Shown: positions 9,809 through 18,574 of the stretch, piece by piece
Numbering within the stretch: position 1 is the first letter of the stretch
Layout of the letters: each line of letters opens with the position of its first letter
Assembly (NCBI RefSeq): GCF_947495315.1
Contig: NZ_CANLYD010000002.1
Location: 248,001 to 312,000, forward strand
DNA length: 64,000 nucleotides
Origin: an uncultured Aquimarina sp.
GTDB taxonomy: Bacteria; Bacteroidota; Bacteroidia; Flavobacteriales; Flavobacteriaceae
Direction: 5' to 3'
Program-made: the position numbers and the translations under genes
The notes under the pieces: model-generated
Seen by the model: only the letters and a program-made list of their open reading frames with translations
Database searches by the model: none
What the model was told of the DNA's origin: nothing

Positions 9809-10789
9809 ATGAAGAAAGTTCTAATTACAGGTGCTGCGGGTTTTTTAGGGTCACATCTTTGCGATCGATTTATTAAAGAAGGGTACCACGTTATCGGGAT
9901 GGATAACCTGATCACTGGTGACTTAAAGAATATTGAACATCTATTTAAATTAAAAAACTTTGAGTTTTATGATCATGACGTTTCAAAGTTTGTTCATATC
10001 CCTGGTAATTTAGATTATATATTACATTTTGCTTCCCCAGCAAGTCCAATAGATTATCTTAAAATTCCAATCCAAACATTAAAGGTTGGATCTTTGGGAA
10101 CACATAATCTTTTAGGTTTAGCAAAAGAGAAGAAATCAAGAATATTAATCGCTTCTACTAGTGAGGTATATGGTGATCCATTAGTCCATCCACAAACAGA
10201 AGATTATTATGGCAATGTAAACACTATTGGACCACGTGGAGTGTATGATGAAGCAAAACGATTCCAAGAATCTATAACGATGGCCTATCATACCTATCAT
10301 AAAGTGGAGACTAGAATCGTTCGTATTTTTAATACCTATGGTCCAAGAATGAGATTGAATGATGGAAGGGTTGTTCCTGCTTTTATAGGACAGGCATTAC
10401 GAGGAGAGGATCTTACCGTTTTTGGAGAAGGTTTACAGACTCGTTCTTTTTGTTATGTGGATGATTTAATAGAAGGGATTTATAGATTATTGTTTAGTGA
10501 CTATGTATATCCAGTGAATGTTGGTAACCCCAATGAAATTACAATTAAAGACTTTGCTGAAGAGATCATAAAATTAACCGGAACGGATCAAAAAGTAATT
10601 TATAAACCACTTCCCGTCAATGATCCTTTGCAAAGACAACCGGATATTACAAGAGCTAAAGAAATTTTAGGATGGCAACCAGAAGTTGATAGATCAGAAG
10701 GAATGAGACGTACTTTAGAATATTTTAAAGGTCTTTCTCAGGAAGAGTTGTATAGAAGTGAACATAAGGATTTTTCATCTTATTCTTGA
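9809..10789 (+). CDS. uxs: UDP-glucuronate decarboxylase (UDP-xylose synthase)
   Basis: Extended SDR of 326 residues with NAD motif GAAGFLG (residues 8-14), catalytic Y146-DEA-K150 and the UXS hallmark [29 protein letters not shown] and [10 protein letters not shown] also match the family. It converts UDP-glucuronate to UDP-xylose and CO2 in the cytosol. Automated labels often read dTDP-glucose dehydratase, but the ASPASP segment and the adjacent ugd gene favour UXS. It starts one base after ugd ends. Confidence 0.92.
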   Translation: MKKVLITGAAGFLGSHLCDRFIKEGYHVIGMDNLITGDLKNIEHLFKLKNFEFYDHDVSKFVHIPGNLDYILHFASPASPIDYLKIPIQTLKVGSLGTHNLLGLAKEKKSRILIASTSEVYGDPLVHPQTEDYYGNVNTIGPRGVYDEAKRFQESITMAYHTYHKVETRIVRIFNTYGPRMRLNDGRVVPAFIGQALRGEDLTVFGEGLQTRSFCYVDDLIEGIYRLLFSDYVYPVNVGNPNEITIKDFAEEIIKLTGTDQKVIYKPLPVNDPLQRQPDITRAKEILGWQPEVDRSEGMRRTLEYFKGLSQEELYRSEHKDFSSYS

Positions 10790-10795
10790 TGTAGG

Positions 10796-12148
10796 ATGCA
10801 CCATAAAAGAGGAGGATATTCATATTTAATTAGACCAATACTCATTGTAATTGATCTCATAATACTATTAGCTTCTTCTTACTACTTTCTTAGTAATATA
10901 GTTTCAAATCAACTCTACATATTTCTGTCTATTGTTTGGTTGGTATCTTCATATTTATTGAATTTTTATGAAGTATATCGATTTACCAAAACAATTACGA
11001 TTGTTTCTTTATTAATCCGCCAAGGATTACTAATCCTTATTCTTCTATATGCTTATTTCGGGCTACTTAAGATAAATTTTTTCTCAGTAAAGGACACTTT
11101 TTATTTTATTTTTGTTACTATTTCTTCTATAGGGATTGTTAAGGTCATTACATATTATGCACTTAGAAGATATCGTTCTTATTTGGGTGGAAATAATAGG
11201 AGAGTGATTATTATTGGAAATAATAAAAGTGCACAGCAACTCAAAACCTTTTTTGTAAAAAGAAAAGACTTAGGGTATCAGGTATTAGAGGTGTTCTCAG
11301 ATGAACTTACTAACAAAATACAAGATAGCTTTGATTTTTTAGAGAAAGAAGATGTTGATGAAATTTATTGCTCGATAGATGAAATTTCGGATGAAGTAGT
11401 AAATGAATATGTAAAATATGCTGATCAAAATTACAGTGTTCTTAAGTTTATACCGAATTCACAACGTATTTTTTCGAAGCGACTCAAAACCGATTATTAT
11501 GAATACTTACCTGTTTTATCAATTCCAGATGTATCATTAAATAGTGCTACCAACAGGGGAGTTAAAAGAGGTTTTGATATTATTTTTTCCTTGTTAGTTA
11601 TCATTCTAATCCTCTCTTGGTTAATTCCTTTATTATATATTCTTATAAAAACAGAATCCAAAGGTCCATTAATTTATAGTCACAGAAGAAATGGAATAAA
11701 CTACAAAGAGTTTGTTTGTTATAAATTTAGATCAATGAGAGATGAAAATTTCTCAGATCTTGTGCAGGTTAAGAAAGAGGATGAGAGAGTTACTAAAATA
11801 GGTCGATTTATAAGACGAACAAGTATAGATGAACTACCGCAATTTTTTAATGTACTTTTTGGGGATATGTCTGTAGTAGGACCTAGACCACATATGATTT
11901 CATATACAAAAGATTACGGAAAAAGAATTGATAAATATAATTTTGTTTTTCGCCATTCGGTTAAACCTGGAATAACAGGAATGGCTCAGGTAAAAGGGTA
12001 TAGAGGAGAAGTGGAAAATAAGGAAGATATTGTAAATCGGATTAAATATGATATTTTTTATATAGAAAATTGGTCTTTATTGCTGGATTCAAAAATTATA
12101 GTCGATACTATAGTTAACCTTATAAAAGGACAGGAAAAAGCATATTAG
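10796..12148 (+). CDS. Polyprenyl-phosphate sugar-1-phosphate transferase (WcaJ-like), copy 2
   Basis: A 450-residue paralogue of the 7126-8469 protein with the same order: N-terminal membrane helices, an NAD-like regulatory fold and a C-terminal sugar transferase domain with YKFRSMR, RRTSIDELPQFFNVLFG and VVGPRP. Both open with a GGY-x(2-3)-IRP motif and both end in the residues EKAY. The copies differ through the middle domain, so this is an old duplication. It starts 6 nt after the xylose synthase gene. Two initiators in one locus could prime two different glycans, or one could be specialised for another sugar. The ATG at 10796 is the only early in-frame start. Confidence 0.88.
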   Translation: MHHKRGGYSYLIRPILIVIDLIILLASSYYFLSNIVSNQLYIFLSIVWLVSSYLLNFYEVYRFTKTITIVSLLIRQGLLILILLYAYFGLLKINFFSVKDTFYFIFVTISSIGIVKVITYYALRRYRSYLGGNNRRVIIIGNNKSAQQLKTFFVKRKDLGYQVLEVFSDELTNKIQDSFDFLEKEDVDEIYCSIDEISDEVVNEYVKYADQNYSVLKFIPNSQRIFSKRLKTDYYEYLPVLSIPDVSLNSATNRGVKRGFDIIFSLLVIILILSWLIPLLYILIKTESKGPLIYSHRRNGINYKEFVCYKFRSMRDENFSDLVQVKKEDERVTKIGRFIRRTSIDELPQFFNVLFGDMSVVGPRPHMISYTKDYGKRIDKYNFVFRHSVKPGITGMAQVKGYRGEVENKEDIVNRIKYDIFYIENWSLLLDSKIIVDTIVNLIKGQEKAY

Positions 12149-12266
12149 TGAGATCTAACTCTCTAAAGTGAAGTAAATAGAAAGCCGCAAGCGGAAGTGG
12201 TTGATCTTTTGAAAAGATATTTACTTTTAACATAATACTTATTATCACATAACTAGACTCAAATAA

Positions 12267-13571
12267 GTGAGAGTAAACAAAAAAATAAACGAGCTTTCCG
12301 AAATGTTTTATAAACATGACGATGATTTGGTACTCACTATTTTCTGGAATAGCCTTTATATAGCTTTTTTATTGTTGCCTTTAGGAATTAATCTTCCAAC
12401 CCCATTTTTAGTGGTTTCCATTATTCTTGGCCTAGTCAATATTTTTAAATCTGGTAAGAAGTTCGATCTGGATAACAAAATAGTGTTACTGTTACCACTG
12501 TATTTTATAATAATGTTATTTAGTCTTTTTTTTACAGATAATATTTCTGATGGATTAAACATATTACAGCGATCCCTATCGTTGTTCTTATTTCCTTTAA
12601 TTTTTCTTTTTGTTAAAGAAGACGCCTCTACGGTGAGAAAGTTATTTGATTTTTTACTTTTGGGATTGGTTATCTCATTTTTTATAAATCTTTCAATAAA
12701 TATATACAATTCAGCATCTATTATAAAGGGAGGGTTTTCGTTTGAAATTTCAATGGACGATCTTACGGCATTCATAGATGTACTTACAAATGGATGGAAT
12801 TACTTTGTTGGAGATGAGTTTTCTAAACTAATCAACCCTAGTTATCTTTCACTTTATATTTTATTAGTGTTAAGCTATTACCTAAAAAACAAATTGGATA
12901 CAGGGATAAGGACGTTTATCGTTGTTCTTCTATTTCTTTATCTATTTTTATTAGCATCTATAGCTGCTTATATGATATTAGTAATAATGTCAACATTGCT
13001 AACCTTTAATATTAAGGATAAGAGCAGAAAACATACTATGTTGATTATGCTTCTTTTAGGACTAATCGTTTTTCTAAACAATCCTCGAGTTTTTGATTTT
13101 TATTCGAAAGTCAAAGACTTTGGGAATATTATTGAGTATGATAATTCTACCTCAGAAAAAGCAAGGTTGTTGTCATGGGACGCCAGCATTAAGTTAATTA
13201 AAGAGGCACCATTATTAGGATATGGAATTGGAGATGCGAATGATGTTTTGATCCAAAAATATAAAGAATTAGGATATACTTATAATTATGAAAATAAGTA
13301 TAATGCACACAATCAATTCCTTCAGACATTTCTTCAGACAGGAGTTATTGGATTTGGAGTTTTAGTCACTATTTTTATTCTATTGGCAATACATATGAAA
13401 AGAAGTAGAAATGAGTTTTCAGTTTTCTTAATTCTTTTTATATCACTAACCTTCGAATCCATGTTGGTAAGATTTAATGGGATTGTATTCTTCTCTATTG
13501 TTATTCCATTATTGCTCAAAAAGAGAAGTATTTTAAGTAGTAGAGTCATACGGAATGTCACTGTGTCATAA
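12267..13571 (+). CDS. O-antigen ligase family membrane protein
   Basis: A 434-residue protein with about 11 membrane segments and the Wzy_C/WaaL pattern GYGIGDANDVL followed by AHNQFLQTFLQTG (H-N-Q). It is related in layout to the protein at 1111-2481 and has the same FFTDNISDGL-type early loop (there WYTENISDGV). It may polymerise or attach the EPS made by this locus. The start is a GTG at 12267; an ATG at 12303 (MFYKHDDD) is a good alternative. The 118-nt gap upstream holds only small imperfect palindromes. It closes the EPS cluster. Confidence 0.78.
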   Translation: MRVNKKINELSEMFYKHDDDLVLTIFWNSLYIAFLLLPLGINLPTPFLVVSIILGLVNIFKSGKKFDLDNKIVLLLPLYFIIMLFSLFFTDNISDGLNILQRSLSLFLFPLIFLFVKEDASTVRKLFDFLLLGLVISFFINLSINIYNSASIIKGGFSFEISMDDLTAFIDVLTNGWNYFVGDEFSKLINPSYLSLYILLVLSYYLKNKLDTGIRTFIVVLLFLYLFLLASIAAYMILVIMSTLLTFNIKDKSRKHTMLIMLLLGLIVFLNNPRVFDFYSKVKDFGNIIEYDNSTSEKARLLSWDASIKLIKEAPLLGYGIGDANDVLIQKYKELGYTYNYENKYNAHNQFLQTFLQTGVIGFGVLVTIFILLAIHMKRSRNEFSVFLILFISLTFESMLVRFNGIVFFSIVIPLLLKKRSILSSRVIRNVTVS

Positions 13572-13631
13572 GTGATACTAGAACAAACAGAATAGGTCTA
13601 AAAATTATTAGTAATAAAAAAGGTAAAGGGT

Positions 13632-13639
13632 TATTTTTG
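13632..13639 (+). promoter_or_regulatory. Candidate -7 element for purD
   Basis: TATTTTTG fits the flavobacterial TAnnTTTG box and lies 36 nt before the purD start. No TTG sits at the preferred spacing. It may give purD its own promoter, separate from the EPS genes. Confidence 0.35.
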
Positions 13640-13675
13640 AACTCTTAAATATTAGCCATCAAACAACCTTAAAGA

Positions 13676-14947
13676 ATGAACATTTTAGTATTAGGATCTG
13701 GAGGAAGAGAGCACACATTTGCGTATAAGATTGCTCAAAGTAATTTATGTGGAAAGTTATTTGTTGCACCTGGAAATGCAGGAACTGCAAATATTGCTAC
13801 TAATGTGGTAATATCAGTAACAGATTTTACAGCTATAAAAGAACTGGTGTTAAAAGAAAACATAGAAATGGTTGTCGTGGGTCCAGAGGATCCTTTAGTA
13901 CAAGGAATAACCGATTTCTTTGCGGAAGACAATGACCTAAAGAGTATATCGGTTATCGGACCATCAAAAGAAGGAGCAAGATTAGAAGGTAGTAAAGAAT
14001 ATGCTAAGGAATTCTTATTTAGACATAATATCCCAACTGCAGCATACCAAAGTTTCACAGCAAATACTGTTAATGAAGGAAAACAATTTCTAGAAACTTT
14101 AAACGCGCCTTATGTCTTAAAAGCAGATGGTCTTGCTGCAGGAAAAGGAGTGCTTATTCTTCAGGATATCGAAGAAGCCAAGACAGAGCTTGAAAATATG
14201 CTAACCAATAAAAAGTTTGGTGCCGCCAGTGAAAAGGTAGTTATCGAAGAGTTTCTGGATGGAATCGAATTAAGCGTTTTTGTGTTGACTGATGGTAAGA
14301 ACTATGTAACATTACCAACGGCCAAAGACTATAAACGTATTGGAGAAGGAGATAAAGGTTTAAACACAGGAGGAATGGGAGCAATATCACCAGTTCCGTT
14401 TGCTGATGAAGCTTTTATGAGTAAGATTGAAGAACAAATTATTAAACCCACAGTAGAAGGTCTTGCAAAAGAAAAAATCGATTATAAAGGCTTCATTTTT
14501 ATCGGATTGATTAAGGTAGGAGACGATCCTAAGGTAATAGAATACAATGTACGAATGGGAGATCCGGAAACGGAAGCGGTTTTGCCAAGAGTAAAAACGG
14601 ATTTAGTATCTTTATTTAAACACGTATCTGATCAAACATTGGATCAAATAGAGATCGAAATAGATCCTAGAAGTGCTACCACGGTAATGACAGTTTCGGG
14701 AGGATATCCTGAAGCATACGAAAAAGGTAAAGAAATCACAGGAATTGATCAAGTGTCGGATTCTATAGTTTTCCATGCAGGAACTAAACTTATTGAAAAT
14801 AAAATAGTCACTAATGGAGGACGAGTTATTGCAGTGACATCTTTTGATGATGATTTTAGAGAGGCATTAAAAAAGTCCTATTATAATATAGAGAAGTTGC
14901 ATTTTGATAAAATGTACTACCGAAAGGATCTTGGTTTTGATTTATAA
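13676..14947 (+). CDS. purD: Phosphoribosylamine--glycine ligase (GAR synthetase)
   Basis: A 423-residue ATP-grasp enzyme of purine biosynthesis that ligates glycine to 5-phosphoribosylamine using ATP. It has the N-terminal GSGGREH motif (residues 7-13), KADGLAAGKGV near residue 151, LNTGGMGA near 230 and YNVRMGDPETE near 292, all typical of PurD at full length. It stands between the EPS locus and the DUF6341 gene and ends in a strong bidirectional hairpin. In flavobacteria purD often sits next to the same DUF6341 and DUF6427 genes. Confidence 0.97.
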   Translation: MNILVLGSGGREHTFAYKIAQSNLCGKLFVAPGNAGTANIATNVVISVTDFTAIKELVLKENIEMVVVGPEDPLVQGITDFFAEDNDLKSISVIGPSKEGARLEGSKEYAKEFLFRHNIPTAAYQSFTANTVNEGKQFLETLNAPYVLKADGLAAGKGVLILQDIEEAKTELENMLTNKKFGAASEKVVIEEFLDGIELSVFVLTDGKNYVTLPTAKDYKRIGEGDKGLNTGGMGAISPVPFADEAFMSKIEEQIIKPTVEGLAKEKIDYKGFIFIGLIKVGDDPKVIEYNVRMGDPETEAVLPRVKTDLVSLFKHVSDQTLDQIEIEIDPRSATTVMTVSGGYPEAYEKGKEITGIDQVSDSIVFHAGTKLIENKIVTNGGRVIAVTSFDDDFREALKKSYYNIEKLHFDKMYYRKDLGFDL

Positions 14948-14967
14948 TCATATCAATAAAAAGAATT

Positions 14968-15003
14968 AAAAAAGCTCAGTGTAAGTAAACACTGAGCTTT
15001 TTT
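14968..15003. terminator. Bidirectional intrinsic terminator between purD and the DUF6341 gene
   Basis: Perfect 15-bp inverted repeat with core GCTCAGTGT/ACACTGAGC and a 6-nt loop. It is flanked by an A-run on the left and a T-run on the right, so it can terminate transcription from both converging genes. Confidence 0.9.
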
Positions 15004-15026
15004 AAAATAAATATATTTCCTAATGT

Positions 15027-15257
15027 TTAATCCAAAAATGAATGAGCTTTTGGATCTCTATCCTCTTCATTATTGTCATTAAATTTTTTCAACTCCTTCA
15101 TCCAATAGAAAAAAGCCACAAAGCCGATAAGCATAAATAACCAGTTTACAATATTGGCAGCACCCCAACTTTCTAACTCTAAAGATCTTAGAGCGTCCAT
15201 AGGAGCGAAAAGTACGTCTACAAATAGAGATGCGATAGCTTCAAAAAAATCTTTCAT
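15027..15257 (-). CDS. DUF6341-type small membrane protein
   Basis: A 76-residue protein: an amphipathic N-terminus (MKDFFEAIASLF), one membrane helix around residues 35-52 (VNWLFMLIGFVAFFYW) and a charged C-terminal tail ending AHSFLD. It matches a short flavobacterial family sometimes mislabelled uracil phosphoribosyltransferase; it has no PRPP-binding motif and cannot be that enzyme. Function unknown. It converges with purD and is divergent from the DUF6427 gene, whose start region contains its probable promoter. Confidence 0.75.
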   Translation of the reverse strand: MKDFFEAIASLFVDVLFAPMDALRSLELESWGAANIVNWLFMLIGFVAFFYWMKELKKFNDNNEEDRDPKAHSFLD

Positions 15258-15350
15258 AATATGATCTTCATTTTCATTATAAAAAGTTAAACAAAAACTT
15301 TTTATAAATTAGTTATATTATAATTAAAAACAATGATATATTGTTTGATG

Positions 15351-15380
15351 CAAAAATATAAAAAATAGTAGTGTTATCAA
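15351..15380 (-). promoter_or_regulatory. Candidate promoter for the DUF6341 gene
   Basis: On the minus strand TTG (plus 15378-15380), a 19-nt spacer and TATTTTTG (plus 15351-15358) match the flavobacterial consensus in sequence and spacing. The -33 element lies inside the first codons of the divergent DUF6427 gene. Confidence 0.5.
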
Positions 15381-16291
15381 GCTTTTTTAGTAAATCAAAA
15401 CCGATTAATTTTATAATCGTTGCTTTATATATGTTTGTACTTTATACAATCGCATATTATAAAAAAGGTTTTACTCTGGATTATAGTACTCTTATTATGT
15501 TTCTTGGTGGATTTATAGCATATGTTTTGGCAATGCTTATCGTAAACTTAATAACCCAGAAAAATGATCTAACCCAAAAAAGCACAAATACAATAATGCT
15601 ATTTGTCTTTCTGACCACTATATTACCTAATTCTCTAACCAATGCAGGTATGTTATTATCAAACCTGTTTGTTGTTTTAGCAATAAGAAGTGTGTTGAGT
15701 TTAAGAAATGGTAAGTATGTTAAATCCAATATTCTTGACGCATCTTTATGTATTGGAGTAGCTTCTCTAGCATATTTCTGGAGTATCGGTTTCATTGTCA
15801 TTATATTTTTAGGGATTTTTTATTTTGAACCAAAAAATTATAGAAATTGGATTATTCCGATTATTGGATTATTGATAGTATATGTATTGTCCAATTGTTT
15901 CACTTTATTATTTTATGATTCATTTTTTGTAATTACAGAATATATAGAACCAATATCATTTTCTTTTGAAGGATATGGGTATAAAGGAGGTGTTTTTTCT
16001 ATAGGTGTTTTAACGATTTGTACATTGTTTTTCTTCACGATATATTTGATAAAGTTTAACAGAAAACCTACAAAATCAAAACCTTTTCTAAAGCTACTTA
16101 TTTCACAATTGTTGATTGCATTGGCTATAGTAATGATCGTTCCGGAGAAAAATACCGCAGAAATGATTTTTATAGCATGTCCTTTGGCAATTATAGGAAC
16201 AACCTATTTAGAAATGGATCATGGTAAGTTTCTACAAGAAATTAATCTTTGGGTATTTCTCTTATTACCATTTATGATTTTGCTATTTTGA
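15371..16291 (+). CDS. DUF6427-type multi-pass membrane protein
   Basis: A 306-residue protein with about eight to nine membrane helices and no soluble catalytic domain. The N-terminus MLSSFFSKSKPINF is characteristic of this flavobacterial family and fixes the GTG at 15371 as the start. Function unknown. In relatives I recall it next to DUF6341 and a uracil phosphoribosyltransferase gene; here the next genes are an endonuclease-like protein and a DNA methyltransferase. Its TGA stop overlaps a TTG that may start the next gene. Confidence 0.7.
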   Translation: MLSSFFSKSKPINFIIVALYMFVLYTIAYYKKGFTLDYSTLIMFLGGFIAYVLAMLIVNLITQKNDLTQKSTNTIMLFVFLTTILPNSLTNAGMLLSNLFVVLAIRSVLSLRNGKYVKSNILDASLCIGVASLAYFWSIGFIVIIFLGIFYFEPKNYRNWIIPIIGLLIVYVLSNCFTLLFYDSFFVITEYIEPISFSFEGYGYKGGVFSIGVLTICTLFFFTIYLIKFNRKPTKSKPFLKLLISQLLIALAIVMIVPEKNTAEMIFIACPLAIIGTTYLEMDHGKFLQEINLWVFLLLPFMILLF

Positions 16292-16932
16292 TCACACCTT
16301 ATTTAGAAACAATAGAATCAGAACTACAACATAGGTTGTCTTATAAATATGTATGGTATAGAATTCAAAACGACATATGGGATGGCTATAGTGGTTTTAT
16401 ATATACAACGGTAAAATGGGAAGATCTAATGCCTAAAATTTCTGAAGCCGTTTCAAAGTTTAACATAGATAAAAACGAATTCTTTTATTATGCAATCAAT
16501 CGATGGTATAACTATTGGAGCGCTTTAGCAATAGAATTAATTTTCGCTGGTCTCGATGGAGTTATTCCTGTCAAAAATAAAAAGAATAAATTGATTGATT
16601 TTTCTCTATTTGGACAGGAATTTGACCACAAGACTAGTGTTTTTCCAAAAGGTTTTAAAAAGTCATTAGCGTATGCTCAAAATCACCCTGAAGAACTTAT
16701 TAACTGGTTGTATACTAATCAAAGCCAACAGCAGAGAAATCATCAGGAAAACAGAATGTTTGTTGTTGTGTTTGCAAATAATGGGGAGCATTGGAAGTTA
16801 AAAGCACAAATTTCTTGGCTTAAAGATATTATCTCAACATATGTTGCTACATTTGACGACTCAAAATTATTTAGATTACAATTACAACCTTATAAAATTA
16901 CAAAGGCAGGGTTAATATGGGCCATAAAATAA
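16288..16932 (+). CDS. Putative PD-(D/E)XK restriction endonuclease partner
   Basis: About 214 residues if translation starts at the TTG at 16288, which overlaps the stop of the previous gene; a longer reading from TTG 16249 is less likely. I do not recognise a named family. What can be seen is E83 in a helix, then a beta-hairpin-like stretch with D104 in LIDFSLFG and D113-H-K115 in EFDHKTSVF, which fits the D-x(n)-D-x-K active site of many type II endonucleases. A compact adenine methyltransferase gene follows after 22 nt. Restriction activity is inferred from this motif plus neighbour. It could instead be another nuclease or a regulator. Confidence 0.5.
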   Translation: MITPYLETIESELQHRLSYKYVWYRIQNDIWDGYSGFIYTTVKWEDLMPKISEAVSKFNIDKNEFFYYAINRWYNYWSALAIELIFAGLDGVIPVKNKKNKLIDFSLFGQEFDHKTSVFPKGFKKSLAYAQNHPEELINWLYTNQSQQQRNHQENRMFVVVFANNGEHWKLKAQISWLKDIISTYVATFDDSKLFRLQLQPYKITKAGLIWAIK

Positions 16933-16954
16933 AATGATATTGGTTGTGTAGGAA

Positions 16955-17950
16955 ATGAATTATATAGGATCAAAATATAAACTCTCTGATTTTATCAAAA
17001 CTTCTGTTCAGGAAACAGTTGGTGGAACACTGAAAAGCAAAGTGTTTTGCGATCTTTTTGCCGGAACAGGTATTATAGGAAGAAGTTTTAAAACCTCCGT
17101 AAAACAGGTGATATCTAATGATTTAGAGTATTATAGCTATGCCTTAAATCGAAATTATATTGGGAACTACCTACCCATAGAAGCTTCAGACTATGTTACT
17201 GAATTAAATCTGCTGAAAGGAAAAGAAGGGTTCGTTTATAAAAATTATTGTACAGGAGGAACATCAGAACGTCTGTATTTTAGTAATGATAATGGTCGGA
17301 AAATAGATGCGGCGAGAATGCAGATCGAAAACTGGAATGAATCTGGAGAAATTAATGAAGACATCTATTATTTTTTACTAGCATCGCTATTGGAGAGTGC
17401 TGATAAAGTTGCCAATACTGCTTCAGTATATGGTGCGTATCTAAAAGAATTAAAGAAAACTGCACAAAAAGAAATAGAGATTATTTCGGCTGATTTCGAA
17501 ATTACGGAAAATCAACATGAAGTGTACAATCAAGATAGTAATACTTTGATTAAGAATATAGAAGGAGATATTTTGTATCTCGATCCACCATATAATGCTC
17601 GGCAATATGGAGCCAATTATCATATGCTAAATACTATTGCAAAATATGATACCTTTGTACCTGCCGGAAAAACAGGTTTACGACCTTATGAAAGATCCAA
17701 TTATTGTAAAAAAGGTGAAGTAGCATTAGTTTTTGAAGAATTAATCAGAAATGCAAAATTCAACTACATTTTTCTTAGTTATAATAATGAAGGATTAATG
17801 GCAGAAAAAGAAATAAGGCAAATCATGAAGCGTTATGGAAAATATGATTTGGTAACTACTGCCTATCAAAGATTTAAAGCAGATAAAACCGAAAACAGAA
17901 ATCATAAAGCGACAAAAACGACAGAATATTTACACATCTTAGAAAAATAA
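16955..17950 (+). CDS. DNA adenine N6-methyltransferase, D12 (alpha) class
   Basis: A 331-residue SAM-dependent methyltransferase. The SAM motif DLFAGTG (residues 33-39) is near the N-terminus and the catalytic DPPY (residues 210-213, in LDPPYNARQYGANYH) is towards the C-terminus, with a target-recognition region between them. This is the alpha or D12 order. It begins MNYIGSKYKL, as many family members do. It would methylate adenine in a specific short site, probably protecting the host from the endonuclease-like product just upstream. The recognition site cannot be read from sequence. DUF4254 follows after 5 nt, so all may share a transcript. Confidence 0.9.
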   Translation: MNYIGSKYKLSDFIKTSVQETVGGTLKSKVFCDLFAGTGIIGRSFKTSVKQVISNDLEYYSYALNRNYIGNYLPIEASDYVTELNLLKGKEGFVYKNYCTGGTSERLYFSNDNGRKIDAARMQIENWNESGEINEDIYYFLLASLLESADKVANTASVYGAYLKELKKTAQKEIEIISADFEITENQHEVYNQDSNTLIKNIEGDILYLDPPYNARQYGANYHMLNTIAKYDTFVPAGKTGLRPYERSNYCKKGEVALVFEELIRNAKFNYIFLSYNNEGLMAEKEIRQIMKRYGKYDLVTTAYQRFKADKTENRNHKATKTTEYLHILEK

Positions 17951-17955
17951 AAGCA

Positions 17956-18564
17956 ATGTTTACAGATAAAGCAAACAAGATTTTTAAAGAAGTTATAGAC
18001 ATGTATCACGTGATGGATCGCGTAGATCAAGAGTTTTCGAACCCATACGACAGTAAATCACAGCAGATAGAACATTTATTATATCGTAAATGTTGGATTG
18101 ACACGGTGCAATGGCATTATGAAGATATTATTCGTGATCCCGAAATTGATCCGGTAGCGGCATTAAAACTAAAAAGACAGATCGATGCATCTAATCAGGA
18201 TCGTACAGATATGGTGGAGTATATAGATAGTTACTTTTTAGAAACATATAAGGATGTTATTCCTAAAGAAGATGCAACAATAAATACAGAAAGTCCGGCT
18301 TGGGGAGTAGATCGATTATCGATATTAGCGCTTAAAGTGTATCATATGCACGAAGAAACAGTTAGAGAAGGTGCATCAGACACCCATAAAGCTGCTTGCC
18401 AAAAAAAATATAATGTATTACTAGAGCAACAAGTAGATCTTTCTACTGCAATAGATACCTTGTTAAAGGATATAGAGAAAGGTGATAAATACATGAAAGT
18501 CTATAAGCAGATGAAGATGTATAACGATGATGAGTTAAATCCGGTTTTGCGAGGAGAGAAATAG
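17956..18564 (+). CDS. DUF4254 family protein
   Basis: A 202-residue soluble, largely helical protein with no signal peptide or membrane helix. The features WHYEDIIRDPEID and AWGVDRLSILALKVYHM identify the DUF4254 family of Bacteroidota. Function unknown. It usually precedes a GT9 glycosyltransferase gene, as here with a 10-nt gap, so a role in lipopolysaccharide core assembly has been suspected; that is inference from context only. Confidence 0.8.
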   Translation: MFTDKANKIFKEVIDMYHVMDRVDQEFSNPYDSKSQQIEHLLYRKCWIDTVQWHYEDIIRDPEIDPVAALKLKRQIDASNQDRTDMVEYIDSYFLETYKDVIPKEDATINTESPAWGVDRLSILALKVYHMHEETVREGASDTHKAACQKKYNVLLEQQVDLSTAIDTLLKDIEKGDKYMKVYKQMKMYNDDELNPVLRGEK

Positions 18565-18574
18565 AAACATATTT

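Noticed and set aside
12207..12221. ATCTTTT/AAAAGAT palindrome before the third polymerase gene
   Set aside because: It is AT-only with a 1-nt loop and no T-tail; it is likely chance in AT-rich DNA.
15027..15257. Uracil phosphoribosyltransferase as the identity of the 76-residue protein
   Set aside because: The protein is far too short, is a membrane protein and has no PRPP-binding motif.
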